A DNA stretch of 64,000 nucleotides, from positions 496,001-560,000 of the forward strand of contig NZ_JWLI01000001.1 in assembly GCF_000813965.1 (NCBI RefSeq). Reading direction: 5' to 3'. Both the position numbers and the translations under genes were made by a program. Positions 57,519-64,000 of this stretch are shown in pieces. The notes beneath the pieces were generated by a model that was given only the letters and a program-made list of their open reading frames with translations, was not told the DNA's origin and ran no database searches. Every line of letters begins with the position of its first letter. Position 1 is the stretch's first letter. This DNA comes from Leisingera sp. ANG-M7 (GTDB taxonomy: Bacteria > Pseudomonadota > Alphaproteobacteria > Rhodobacterales > Rhodobacteraceae).

Positions 57519-59303
57519 TCAGTTCGAGGTGAGGGTTATACCAGTCACCTCTGCGGGTTCAACTTGCGGACGCAGCCCCAAGAGCGGCGCGACACGGCCG
57601 ATCATCTCAGCCGCCACCGGGGTGGCGGTCCAGCCTGCGGTGCGGCGCTCCTCGCCGTGGGCGATGATGGAGGGCTCGTCCAGCGTCACGATCAGCACAT
57701 ACTTGGGGTCATGTGCCGGGAAAATAGAGGCAAAAGTGGCAATGACCTTGTCATCATAATAGCCGCCGCGGGGCTTGGGCTTGTCAGCGGTGCCGGTCTT
57801 GCCGCCCACCTGATAGCCTTCAACCTCGGCAAAAGAGGCGGTGCCTTCGCTGACCACCTTGCGCAACATCTTGCGCGCGGCCCTGGCAGATGCCTCGCTC
57901 ATCACCCGCTGGCCCAGCTGCGGCGCGGTCTGTTTCAGAATCGTCGGCGCCACGTAAAGGCCGCCATTGGCCACCGCCGCATAGCCCGCCGCCAGATGCA
58001 TCGGCGTGGTAGAGATGCCGTGGCCGTAGGAGATGGTCATCGCAGACAACTCCGACCAGTTGGCGGGCAGAAGGGGCTTGCCGCCAGCAGCCTCAGAAAT
58101 TTCAAACGGCGTCGGCTCCAGCATTCCCATCGTTTCGAGGAAGCTTTTCTGCCGTTCCACCCCGATCTGCTGTGCCAGCCGCGCGGTGCCGATGTTGGAG
58201 GATTTAACGATGATCTTGGTCACCGACATCTCGTTTCCGTAGTTGCGGAAATCGCGGATCGCAAAGCGGCCCCAGCGCAGCGGCCCGCGGGTGTCAATCA
58301 CGGTGTCGGCGTTGACCAGGCCCAGGTCCATCGCCTGCGCGGCGGTGAAGATCTTGAAAGTGGAGCCGAGCTCATACACGCCCTGCACCGCGCGGTTGAA
58401 CAGCGGGCTGTCAGAGGGGTCAAAGCCGGAGGTCGGCGGGCGCGGCCGGTCGTTGGGGTCGAAGTCCGGGAAGGAGACCACCGAGATCACCTCGCCGGTG
58501 TGGGCATCCATCAGGATCGAGGTTGCGCCTTTGGCGTTCATCAGCTTCATGCCGCCATAGAGCACCTGCTCCGCCGCCGCTTGCACGGTGAGGTCCAGCG
58601 ACAGCTGCAGCGGCTTGCCCGCGTTGGCGGGATCGCGCAGGTAATCGTCGAACTGGCGCTCGACTCCGGCAACGCCGATCACCTCGGCGGCGTTCACGCC
58701 TTCCTTGCCGAAACCGGCCCCGCCCAGCACGTGAGCCGCCAGGCTGCCGTTTGGATACAGGCGCATCTCGCGCGGGCCGAACATTAGGCCGGGATCGCCG
58801 ATGTCATGGACGGCCTGCAGCTGCTCAGGGCTGATTTTCTTCTTCACCCACAAAAACTTGCGCTTGCCGGTGAAATCCTTGATCAGGCGCCCGCGGTCGA
58901 GATCGGGGAAAATCTCCACCAGCTTTTCCGCGGCACCGATTGGGTCGATCATCTGCGGCGGCTGGGCATAGAGAGAGTGCGTTTCAAAATTGGTGGCCAG
59001 CAGGCTGCCGTTGCGGTCAACGATATCGGCGCGCTGCGCGGCGATGGCTGCGCCGGGGACGCTGGCGACGGGCTCGGCCGGTTCCGACACTGCGGTCATG
59101 CCCATGCGGGCGATGATGGCGCCGAAGGCGCAGACGAAAAACAGGCCCAGCACCAGGAGCCGCCCTTCGGAGCGCTGGCGGGCCTGCACCTGCATTTCCT
59201 GATGGCGCAGGGAGATGTTTTCTTCTTCGATCACATCCGGGTTTTCACCGCTTGCGCGGGCGTGGAGGATGCGGGCCAGCGGGCGGAGCGGCGTGCGGAT
59301 CAT
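57519..59303 (-). CDS. ftsI: Peptidoglycan transpeptidase FtsI (PBP3)
   Basis: 594 aa class B penicillin-binding protein for septal cross-linking, working with FtsW. One membrane helix (about 49-66) follows a cytoplasmic tail, then a non-catalytic pedestal and the transpeptidase domain with STFK (catalytic Ser) near 300, SSN near 353 and KTGT near 490. The start is ATG 59303 with GGGAG six bases upstream; it overlaps the ftsL stop by 4 bases, so the two are coupled. Confidence 0.96.
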   Translation of the reverse strand: MIRTPLRPLARILHARASGENPDVIEEENISLRHQEMQVQARQRSEGRLLVLGLFFVCAFGAIIARMGMTAVSEPAEPVASVPGAAIAAQRADIVDRNGSLLATNFETHSLYAQPPQMIDPIGAAEKLVEIFPDLDRGRLIKDFTGKRKFLWVKKKISPEQLQAVHDIGDPGLMFGPREMRLYPNGSLAAHVLGGAGFGKEGVNAAEVIGVAGVERQFDDYLRDPANAGKPLQLSLDLTVQAAAEQVLYGGMKLMNAKGATSILMDAHTGEVISVVSFPDFDPNDRPRPPTSGFDPSDSPLFNRAVQGVYELGSTFKIFTAAQAMDLGLVNADTVIDTRGPLRWGRFAIRDFRNYGNEMSVTKIIVKSSNIGTARLAQQIGVERQKSFLETMGMLEPTPFEISEAAGGKPLLPANWSELSAMTISYGHGISTTPMHLAAGYAAVANGGLYVAPTILKQTAPQLGQRVMSEASARAARKMLRKVVSEGTASFAEVEGYQVGGKTGTADKPKPRGGYYDDKVIATFASIFPAHDPKYVLIVTLDEPSIIAHGEERRTAGWTATPVAAEMIGRVAPLLGLRPQVEPAEVTGITLTSN

Positions 59304-59665
59304 GGCTGGCTCCCGTCTGAGTTCTGGCCGGCATTGAGGCCAGAGACTTCGACCTCGTTGGTGATCTCCAGTTCCGGCGGCGCCGGGTAGGAGACCTCGT
59401 CCACGCGGCCGAACTGATCCGGACGCAGCGGCAAGAGACCGAGGCTGTCGAAGTTGATGTCGGCCAGATCGCGCAGGCGCTGCGGCCGGTTGAGATAGGC
59501 CCATTCGGCGCGCAGCACACTCAGACGGACCTGCGCCGCGCCGATTTCACGCTGCAGCGCGCGGGTGTCTTTCAGCACCTGCTGGGTGGCATAGTTTTCG
59601 CGGTAGGCCCAGAAGGCGAGGCCGAAGACGGCCAGGCAAGTTGCGGCATACAGCAAAGTCTTCAT
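59300..59665 (-). CDS. ftsL: Cell division protein FtsL
   Basis: 121 aa bitopic protein: one membrane helix at about 3-20 ([17 protein letters not shown]), then a coiled-coil segment ([22 protein letters not shown]) and [12 protein letters not shown] near 59-70. It partners FtsQ and FtsB in the divisome. It sits between rsmH (4-base overlap) and ftsI (4-base overlap), the standard order. Confidence 0.9.
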   Translation of the reverse strand: MKTLLYAATCLAVFGLAFWAYRENYATQQVLKDTRALQREIGAAQVRLSVLRAEWAYLNRPQRLRDLADINFDSLGLLPLRPDQFGRVDEVSYPAPPELEITNEVEVSGLNAGQNSDGSQP

Positions 59666-60654
59666 TTGCGCGCCTCTTTCAGCTGCGGCATTCCAAGTTC
59701 CTTGGCCGAGATTGGCCCGGGTTCAGCATCGGTGCGGCGCCCGACCCGCAGACGGGCGGAACGGGAGCGCGGGTTTTCGGCCAGTTCCTGATCGTCCGGC
59801 CCCACCGCCTTGCGGGTGACCAGTTCGAACTGTGACGGCGCTTCTTCCTGCTCCGGCGCCCAGCGGTTTGCGCGGCCGGTCTTGCCTGCGCGGTGCTGGA
59901 AGAAGCGTTTGACCATCCGGTCCTCGACCGAGTGGAAGGTGACAACCGCCAAGAGCCCGCCGGGCTTCAGCGCCCGTTCAGCGGCCAGAAGACCCTCGAA
60001 CAGTTCCTCATATTCGGCGTTCACCGCGATGCGCAGGCCCTGAAAGCTGCGGGTCGCAGGGTGCGACTGGCCGGGCTTGGGGCGCGGCAGGCAGCTTTCG
60101 ATGATTTTGGCCAGGCGCAGGGTGGTCGTGATCGGTTCGATTGCCCGTTCTTTTACAATCGCCTTGGCAATGCGGCGGCTGGCGCGCTCCTCGCCGTAGT
60201 GGAACAGGATGTCGGCGATCTGCGCCTCGTCCAGTTCCGCGATGAGGTCGGCAGCGGAGGGCCCGGATTGCGACATGCGCATGTCCAGGGGGCCGTCTTT
60301 CATGAAGGAGAAACCGCGTTCAGCAAGGTCCAGCTGCATCGAGGAGACGCCAAGGTCCAGCACCACGCCGTCGAGGTCCTGCGCGTATTCATCCATGCGG
60401 GAGAACACACCGGGTTGCAGGATCAGACGGTCGCCGTACTCCCCAGCCCAGGGTTTTGCCAGTTCAAAGGCCAGCGGGTCACGGTCCACGCCGATCACCT
60501 GCTCTGCACCGGTCTCCAAGAGGCCGCGGGTATAGCCGCCGGCGCCGAAGGTTCCGTCAAGCCAGCGGCCCGAAACCGGCGCCACGGCTGCAAGCAGCGG
60601 GCGGAGGAGAACCGGAATGTGGGGACCATTGGCAGCTGTTTGGTCCTGGGTCAT
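59662..60654 (-). CDS. rsmH: 16S rRNA (cytosine1402-N4)-methyltransferase
   Basis: 330 aa MraW/RsmH methyltransferase that modifies C1402 of 16S rRNA with RsmI. SAM-binding motif [15 protein letters not shown] near residues 33-47, [19 protein letters not shown] near 99, the [13 protein letters not shown] segment near 200 and the [18 protein letters not shown] motif near 237. Usual length. It follows mraZ by 3 bases. Confidence 0.96.
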   Translation of the reverse strand: MTQDQTAANGPHIPVLLRPLLAAVAPVSGRWLDGTFGAGGYTRGLLETGAEQVIGVDRDPLAFELAKPWAGEYGDRLILQPGVFSRMDEYAQDLDGVVLDLGVSSMQLDLAERGFSFMKDGPLDMRMSQSGPSAADLIAELDEAQIADILFHYGEERASRRIAKAIVKERAIEPITTTLRLAKIIESCLPRPKPGQSHPATRSFQGLRIAVNAEYEELFEGLLAAERALKPGGLLAVVTFHSVEDRMVKRFFQHRAGKTGRANRWAPEQEEAPSQFELVTRKAVGPDDQELAENPRSRSARLRVGRRTDAEPGPISAKELGMPQLKEARK

Positions 60655-60657
60655 GTC

Positions 60658-61161
60658 TTAAGCGCCCCCGGCGCCGTCTAGGAATTCCATTGGATCGAAG
60701 CCCTCTGGCAGGTCATCCATCCACTCTTCGGCCTGGGCCAGCTCTTCCTGCTCGTAGGTTTCCGGCTTCCAGATCTGGAAGGTGTCGCCTGCGGCGATGA
60801 AGAAGGCCTCTGCCTCAAGATCGATCTTCTGTCGCAGCTTGGCCGGCAGCACCAGGCGGCCGGTCTCGTCCACGTTGGTCGGGAACGACTGGCCGTGGAA
60901 CATGCGCTGCAGCATCTTGCGCTGCATCGAGCCGCGCGGGAGCTGGTCGATCTTGGCGTCGACCTCCTCGATCGCCTCTATAGTATAGCATTCCAGGAAG
61001 TTGCGGCGCTGGTCTCCGTAGACGATCACCAATTCGGGGTTCTGGCCGGGCTGCCAATTGGGGTCGGCGGCCTCCAGCACACGGCGAAAGGAGGCCGGTA
61101 TCGACACCCGCCCCTTTGTGTCCACCTTGTGGTGGCTTTCGCCTCTGAACCTGCGGCCCAA
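60658..61161 (-). CDS. mraZ: Transcriptional regulator MraZ
   Basis: 167 aa with two SpoVT/AbrB-type DNA-binding repeats: DTKGRVSIPASFR near residue 13 and DETGRLVLPAKLR near 95. MraZ binds TGGGN repeats and represses its own dcw operon in E. coli. The start is taken as TTG at 61161 (LGRRFRGES), because it gives the family N-terminus and AAAAGGACGG lies at ribosome-binding distance; the frame is open upstream but does not fit the family. Rare start codons lower output, in line with a regulator. Confidence 0.93.
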   Translation of the reverse strand: MGRRFRGESHHKVDTKGRVSIPASFRRVLEAADPNWQPGQNPELVIVYGDQRRNFLECYTIEAIEEVDAKIDQLPRGSMQRKMLQRMFHGQSFPTNVDETGRLVLPAKLRQKIDLEAEAFFIAAGDTFQIWKPETYEQEELAQAEEWMDDLPEGFDPMEFLDGAGGA

Positions 61162-61763
61162 TTTCCCGTCCTTTTCGCGCGTCCCTCGCGTTAATCCGTC
61201 CCCCAGAATGAAAAGGGGCGGGTTGATCTGCTGCCACTGATCAACCCGCCGCCTTGGCCCGCTTTGCGGGATGTCCGACTGCACGCGCCACCTGGGGGGA
61301 TGTCTGCTCGCCCGCGCGCCGGATCTCTTGTTCGATGAAAGCGAAGGCCTGTATGAAACCTGCTTGTTTTGTTTTTGGCTCTGGGGTCGTTTGGCGCCCC
61401 GTCCCTCGTCTCATCCGATGAACTAGGGATACTATGGGAATTGATGGTCCCGCAACTGTTTTTTGCGGGAAATCGCCGAAGCCTTGACAAGGAATCCGCA
61501 GATTCGGGCAAGATTCGCAGTCAAATTGGGGCAAAATCCGGAACCACTAGTGAGTAAACTCAGCGCAAACACTAGATATAGATACAGATTGCAGAGGCAA
61601 TTTTTTTCCCATACTTTCCCGCGACTTTGCAGGTCCTGCACCCATGATTCAGAATGTTCCCGGTACGTTCAGGCCCGGCAATCAAAAAAAGCGCCAAAAA
61701 CACCCTGCGTAAGCGTTTCAACACCGAGTGATTCGCAACTTCAAGGGGTGCACTGCGGGAATG
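61162..61763. other. Leader and promoter region upstream of mraZ
   Basis: About 600 bases without a convincing gene. It contains a hairpin TCCCGCAA / TTGCGGGA (61448-61455, 61463-61470), and an isolated pair of MraZ-like boxes (TCCCA and TCCCG at 61607 and 61617, 10 bases apart), next to AT-rich stretches likely to hold the mraZ promoter. The exact -35/-10 could not be fixed. Confidence 0.5.
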
Positions 61764-61912
61764 GGCCATGATTTCCCATGCTGCCCATGATTTCCCGCAG
61801 TTCCCATGCTTTCCCACCAGCCCCACGCACCGCCACCTGTCCCATAGGCTCCCACCCGGCGCAGCAAGTGCCATGCAGTCCCATCTCAGGCGGGCAATCC
61901 CATCTGCGCCCA
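61764..61912 (-). promoter_or_regulatory. Array of about 16 phased MraZ boxes (TGGGN)
   Basis: Read on the minus strand (mraZ direction) the boxes are TGGGN. On the plus strand NCCCA starts at 61774, 61783, 61802, 61812, 61821, 61840, 61850, 61879, 61898 and 61908 (10 exact), with single-mismatch copies at 61764, 61793, 61831, 61859 and 61869; the slot at 61888 is lost. Intervals are 9 or 10 bases, mostly alternating. MraZ boxes are known in E. coli as three TGGGN copies at 10-bp spacing; this is far longer. Confidence 0.8.
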
Positions 61913-61986
61913 AAGCAGCAGAGCTCCCTGCCCCGCCAGCAAGACCCGCCGCGTCGGCAAGCCGTGGATCAACTCCGCCACGCAAA

Positions 61987-62009
61987 AGGCCCGCCAAAAC
62001 GGCGGGCCT
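61987..62009 (-). terminator. Terminator of mrp
   Basis: AGGCCCGCC / GGCGGGCCT with a 5-base loop, followed by TTTTGCG on the minus strand, 40 bases beyond the mrp stop. It insulates the TGGGN array from mrp transcription. Confidence 0.8.
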
Positions 62010-62048
62010 GTCAGAAAAGCCTCACTATATTAGTGGCGGACCGGTGCC

Positions 62049-63113
62049 TCAGGCCATGCCGCCGCCGATCAAGCCTTCGGCGATGCGGGCATATGCTTGG
62101 GCCATCATCCCATCCCCCGCTGCAATAGGCGTGCCGCTGTCGCCGGCCAGCCGCGTCTCCAGGTCGATGGGCAAGGCGCCCAGGAGAGGCAGACCCAAAG
62201 TCTCTGCCTCAGCCGCCACACCGCCGCGACCGAAGATGTGATGCTCGCCGCCGCAGTCAGGACAGGTGAAGAAGGACATATTCTCAATCAGCCCCAGCAC
62301 CGGGGTTTTCAGGGTGCTGAACATATCCATCGCCTTGCGCGCATCCAACAGCGCCACGTCCTGCGGGGTGGAGACAACGATGGCACCGGTCAGCTCTGCC
62401 TTGGTGCAGAGCGTCAGCTGCACGTCGCCGGTCCCTGGCGGCAGGTCGACGATCAGCACGTCCAGCTCACCCCAGTTCACCTGCCCCAGCATCTGCTGCA
62501 GCGCGCCCATCAGCATCGGGCCGCGCCAGACCACCGCCTTACCCTCCTCCAGCATGAAACCGATCGACATCAGGGTGACACCATGGGCGTGCAGCGGTTC
62601 GATGATCTTGCCGTCCGGGCTGGCAGGCCGTCCCTTGGCGCCCATCATCCGGGGCTGGGAGGGACCGTAGATATCTGCATCCAGCAACCCGACCTTGCGG
62701 CCCTGTTTGGCCAGCGCCACGGCAAGGTTCGAGGACACGGTGGACTTCCCCACCCCGCCCTTGCCGGAGGCAATCGCCAGGATACGCTTCACCCCTGCAG
62801 GCTTCAGCGGCTCCGCCTGCGGTTTCGGGTGGCCGCCGACCTTGAGGCTGGGGGCGGGCTGCTGGGGGGCATGGGCGGTCAGTGCGGCGGAGACGGTTTC
62901 AACGCCTTCCAGCGACTGCACCGCGGCCTCGGCGGCCTTGCGCAGCGGCTCCATCAGTTTGGCGATCTCGGGGCTTGGCGCCTCGATTACAAAGCTCACC
63001 TTGCTGCCCTCAATCCGCAAGGCCCGCAGCATGTCGCGCGACACCAGGGTGCCGCCGTCCGGCAGCGCCAGCCGCTCCAGCACCGCGTGAATCTGTTCCT
63101 GTGTGACACCCAT
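62049..63113 (-). CDS. mrp: Iron-sulfur cluster carrier protein Mrp/ApbC
   Basis: 354 aa. N-terminal MIP18-type domain (about 1-90), then a P-loop NTPase with SGKGGVGKSTVSS near residue 115 and a D-D-P-P-G motif (VDLPPGTGDVQL), and a CPDCGG-type Cys pair near 280 that binds the cluster. It carries [4Fe-4S] clusters to client proteins. Preceded by a divergent region with TATATATG; the DUF1127 gene is on the other strand. Confidence 0.95.
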   Translation of the reverse strand: MGVTQEQIHAVLERLALPDGGTLVSRDMLRALRIEGSKVSFVIEAPSPEIAKLMEPLRKAAEAAVQSLEGVETVSAALTAHAPQQPAPSLKVGGHPKPQAEPLKPAGVKRILAIASGKGGVGKSTVSSNLAVALAKQGRKVGLLDADIYGPSQPRMMGAKGRPASPDGKIIEPLHAHGVTLMSIGFMLEEGKAVVWRGPMLMGALQQMLGQVNWGELDVLIVDLPPGTGDVQLTLCTKAELTGAIVVSTPQDVALLDARKAMDMFSTLKTPVLGLIENMSFFTCPDCGGEHHIFGRGGVAAEAETLGLPLLGALPIDLETRLAGDSGTPIAAGDGMMAQAYARIAEGLIGGGMA

Positions 63114-63456
63114 GGCTGCTCTCCTGCGTCAATTCCGGCCCATATATATGTGTGTGCCCGCGCGCAGGGAACCCGGCCTGCGCCTTTGCCGCATCTGCAG
63201 GGAGGCGGATATGTCAATCCGCAGCCGCACAAGCCCTGCGCCGAGCGCGGGCGGATGCCCGAAAATTATACAGGCGCATAACGAACTGCTGAAAATCTCG
63301 TCCAATAACAAAGGTCTACCCTGCGTCACCCATGCACATGCCGCATAGCAGCAATGACGAAGCACGGGATTGTGCATCCGCAGCATATCCTTAAATTGTC
63401 ATTCAAGAAATGCCACAGCGGCACACGACGAGACGGTTAGACGAAGGAACAGAACG
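63114..63456. other. Divergent promoter region mrp / DUF1127
   Basis: 343 bases without a gene. TATATATG near 63143 may be the mrp -10 region. The promoter of the DUF1127-small RNA unit must also be here; an RpoH-type element is expected from Rhodobacter but could not be located with confidence. Confidence 0.45.
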
Positions 63457-63666
63457 ATGGCAGCAGCACAACAGATCTCCGCGGTGAGCTTTGCATCCCC
63501 GCTTGGCTTCCTGGATGCCCTGCTGGTCAAGTTCGTCCGCTACCGCCTGTACCGCCAGACCGTCAATGAGCTGTCTGCGCTGACCGCCCGCGACCTGGCA
63601 GACCTGGGCCTGAACCGGTCTGAAATCAAGCGCGTCGCCTACCAGGCGGCTTACGAGAACAACTGA
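63457..63666 (+). CDS. DUF1127 protein, host gene of the CcsR-like RNA array
   Basis: 69 aa. The DUF1127 signature is present in the C-terminal half (VRYRLYRQTVNELSALTARDLADLGLNRSEIKRVA). In Rhodobacter sphaeroides a homologue (CcaF1) is an RNA-binding protein cotranscribed with the CcsR small RNAs and needed for their maturation. GAAGGA eight bases before the ATG decides the start. The four CCTCC hairpins follow 9 bases after the stop. Confidence 0.88.
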   Translation: MAAAQQISAVSFASPLGFLDALLVKFVRYRLYRQTVNELSALTARDLADLGLNRSEIKRVAYQAAYENN

Positions 63667-63674
63667 ATAGAGAT

Positions 63675-63708
63675 CAGGCTCCTTCTCCTCCTCCCTTAGA
63701 AGAGCCTG
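63675..63708 (+). ncRNA. CcsR/cuckoo-type small RNA hairpin 1
   Basis: CAGGCTC / GAGCCTG stem (63675-63681, 63702-63708), extended by TTCT / AGAA, with CCTCCTCCC (63687-63695) in the loop. Confidence 0.75.
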
Positions 63709-63714
63709 TCTTCT

Positions 63715-63748
63715 GCGGCGGCATCCTCCTCCTCCCTGATGCCGCCGC
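63715..63748 (+). ncRNA. CcsR/cuckoo-type small RNA hairpin 2
   Basis: GCGGCGGCAT / ATGCCGCCGC, a perfect 10-bp stem, with CCTCCTCCTCCC (63725-63736) exposed in the loop. Confidence 0.8.
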
Positions 63749-63779
63749 ACCCTATACCGGCCGAAAGCCGGGCTTGGAT

Positions 63780-63811
63780 CACCGGGTTCTCCTCCTCCCT
63801 GATACCCGGTG
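63780..63811 (+). ncRNA. CcsR/cuckoo-type small RNA hairpin 3
   Basis: CACCGGGT / ACCCGGTG, an 8-bp stem with CCTCCTCCC (63791-63799) in the loop. A small extra hairpin CCGGC / GCCGG (63757-63771) without the motif lies just before it. Confidence 0.8.
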
Positions 63812-63819
63812 TTTGACAG

Positions 63820-63867
63820 AACGGCGGTGCCCCTCCTCCTCCCTGGGCGCCGCCGTTTCTTATTTTT
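63820..63867 (+). ncRNA. CcsR/cuckoo-type small RNA hairpin 4 with terminator
   Basis: AACGGCGGTGCCC pairs with GGGCGCCGCCGTT (63820-63832, 63845-63857, one wobble) around a loop holding CCTCCTCCC (63835-63843). A TTTCTTATTTTT tail follows, so the last RNA doubles as the unit's terminator. Confidence 0.85.
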
Positions 63868-63980
63868 GGGCCAGGTTTGCCGCGTGCTGGCCGGAGCCCT
63901 GACGTTTTCCCGCTATCCCTTTCTTGCATCTGCTGATTTTATCGCCGGCATATGCAGCAGCGATTTGCGGGACCGGTGTC

Positions 63981-64000
63981 ATGAAATTCATTCATCTGAC
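63981..64000 (+). CDS. Start of a truncated gene, possibly a metallophosphoesterase
   Basis: Only the first residues are in the window (MKFIHLT). This beginning is typical of calcineurin-like phosphoesterases of the CpdA/SbcD type, but seven residues are not enough for a firm call. The gene runs off the right edge. Confidence 0.35.

Noticed and set aside
61764-61912. CRISPR-like periodic repeat
   Set aside because: Repeat units are 5 bases at 9-10 base spacing, not 25-40 base repeats with unique spacers, and no cas genes are present.
61572-61997. 141-aa minus-strand open frame through the TGGGN array
   Set aside because: It is rich in Trp and Gly because it translates the TGGGA boxes, has no family match, and runs through the mrp terminator side; the periodic signal explains it better as binding sites.
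1-64000. tRNA, rRNA, insertion sequence or prophage genes
   Set aside because: None were recognised: no cloverleaf-like intergenic sequence, no transposase or integrase motifs and no terminal inverted repeats.

Overview
The window looks like the chromosome of a marine alphaproteobacterium of the Roseobacter group (Rhodobacteraceae, close to Leisingera, Phaeobacter or Ruegeria). The basis is high G+C, the gene content (kynurenine genes, CobS/CobT, DUF2484 next to murC, Tex, GlcG beside malate synthase G), the division and cell wall gene order, CtrA-type TTAA-N7-TTAA sites, and a DUF1127 gene followed by hairpins carrying CCTCCTCCC loops, which is the layout of the Rhodobacter CcsR small RNAs. 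This assignment is inferred from the sequence only; no database was searched.

Layout: 1-3.6 kb is tryptophan catabolism (SDR, MmcQ/YjbR, kynU, kynA). 3.6-7 kb is a TetR regulator divergent from an isoquinoline oxidoreductase-like molybdoenzyme pair. 7-10.7 kb holds a class I amidotransferase, a GlcG-like protein and malate synthase G on the minus strand. 10.8-15.3 kb has pepN and two hypotheticals; 15.4-17.7 kb is tex; 17.8-19 kb is an HxlR regulator divergent from a membrane protein. 19-24 kb carries gatB, pepT, a DUF4177 protein, bolA and a J-domain protein. 24-27.3 kb is cobS, a tiny membrane gene, then cobT. 27.6-30.2 kb has an M24 aminopeptidase, a DUF427 protein and a small gene with a CtrA box. 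30.4-34.7 kb is a ClC transporter or channel, recN and bamD.

From 34.9 to 61.2 kb the minus strand carries the division and cell wall (dcw) cluster. In transcription order it reads mraZ, rsmH, ftsL, ftsI, murE, murF, mraY, murD, ftsW, murG, murC, DUF2484, a small membrane gene, murB, ddl, ftsQ, ftsA, ftsZ, lpxC. It is interrupted twice: by a plus-strand glutaminase (between mraY and murD), and by a block of about 4.5 kb (BaiN-like flavoprotein, monooxygenase plus MarR, LysR, DUF1127, thiamine-binding protein) between murD and ftsW. The cluster makes UDP-MurNAc-pentapeptide and lipids I and II, and builds the divisome. lpxC adds the first committed step of lipid A synthesis.

61.2-64 kb holds the control region upstream of mraZ, then mrp, a DUF1127 gene with its hairpin array, and the first codons of a new gene. 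The two most notable signals are a 149-bp array of about 16 phased TGGGN boxes between mrp and mraZ, read as MraZ-binding sites and much longer than the usual three or four, and the four-hairpin CcsR/cuckoo-type small RNA array behind the DUF1127 gene at the right end.
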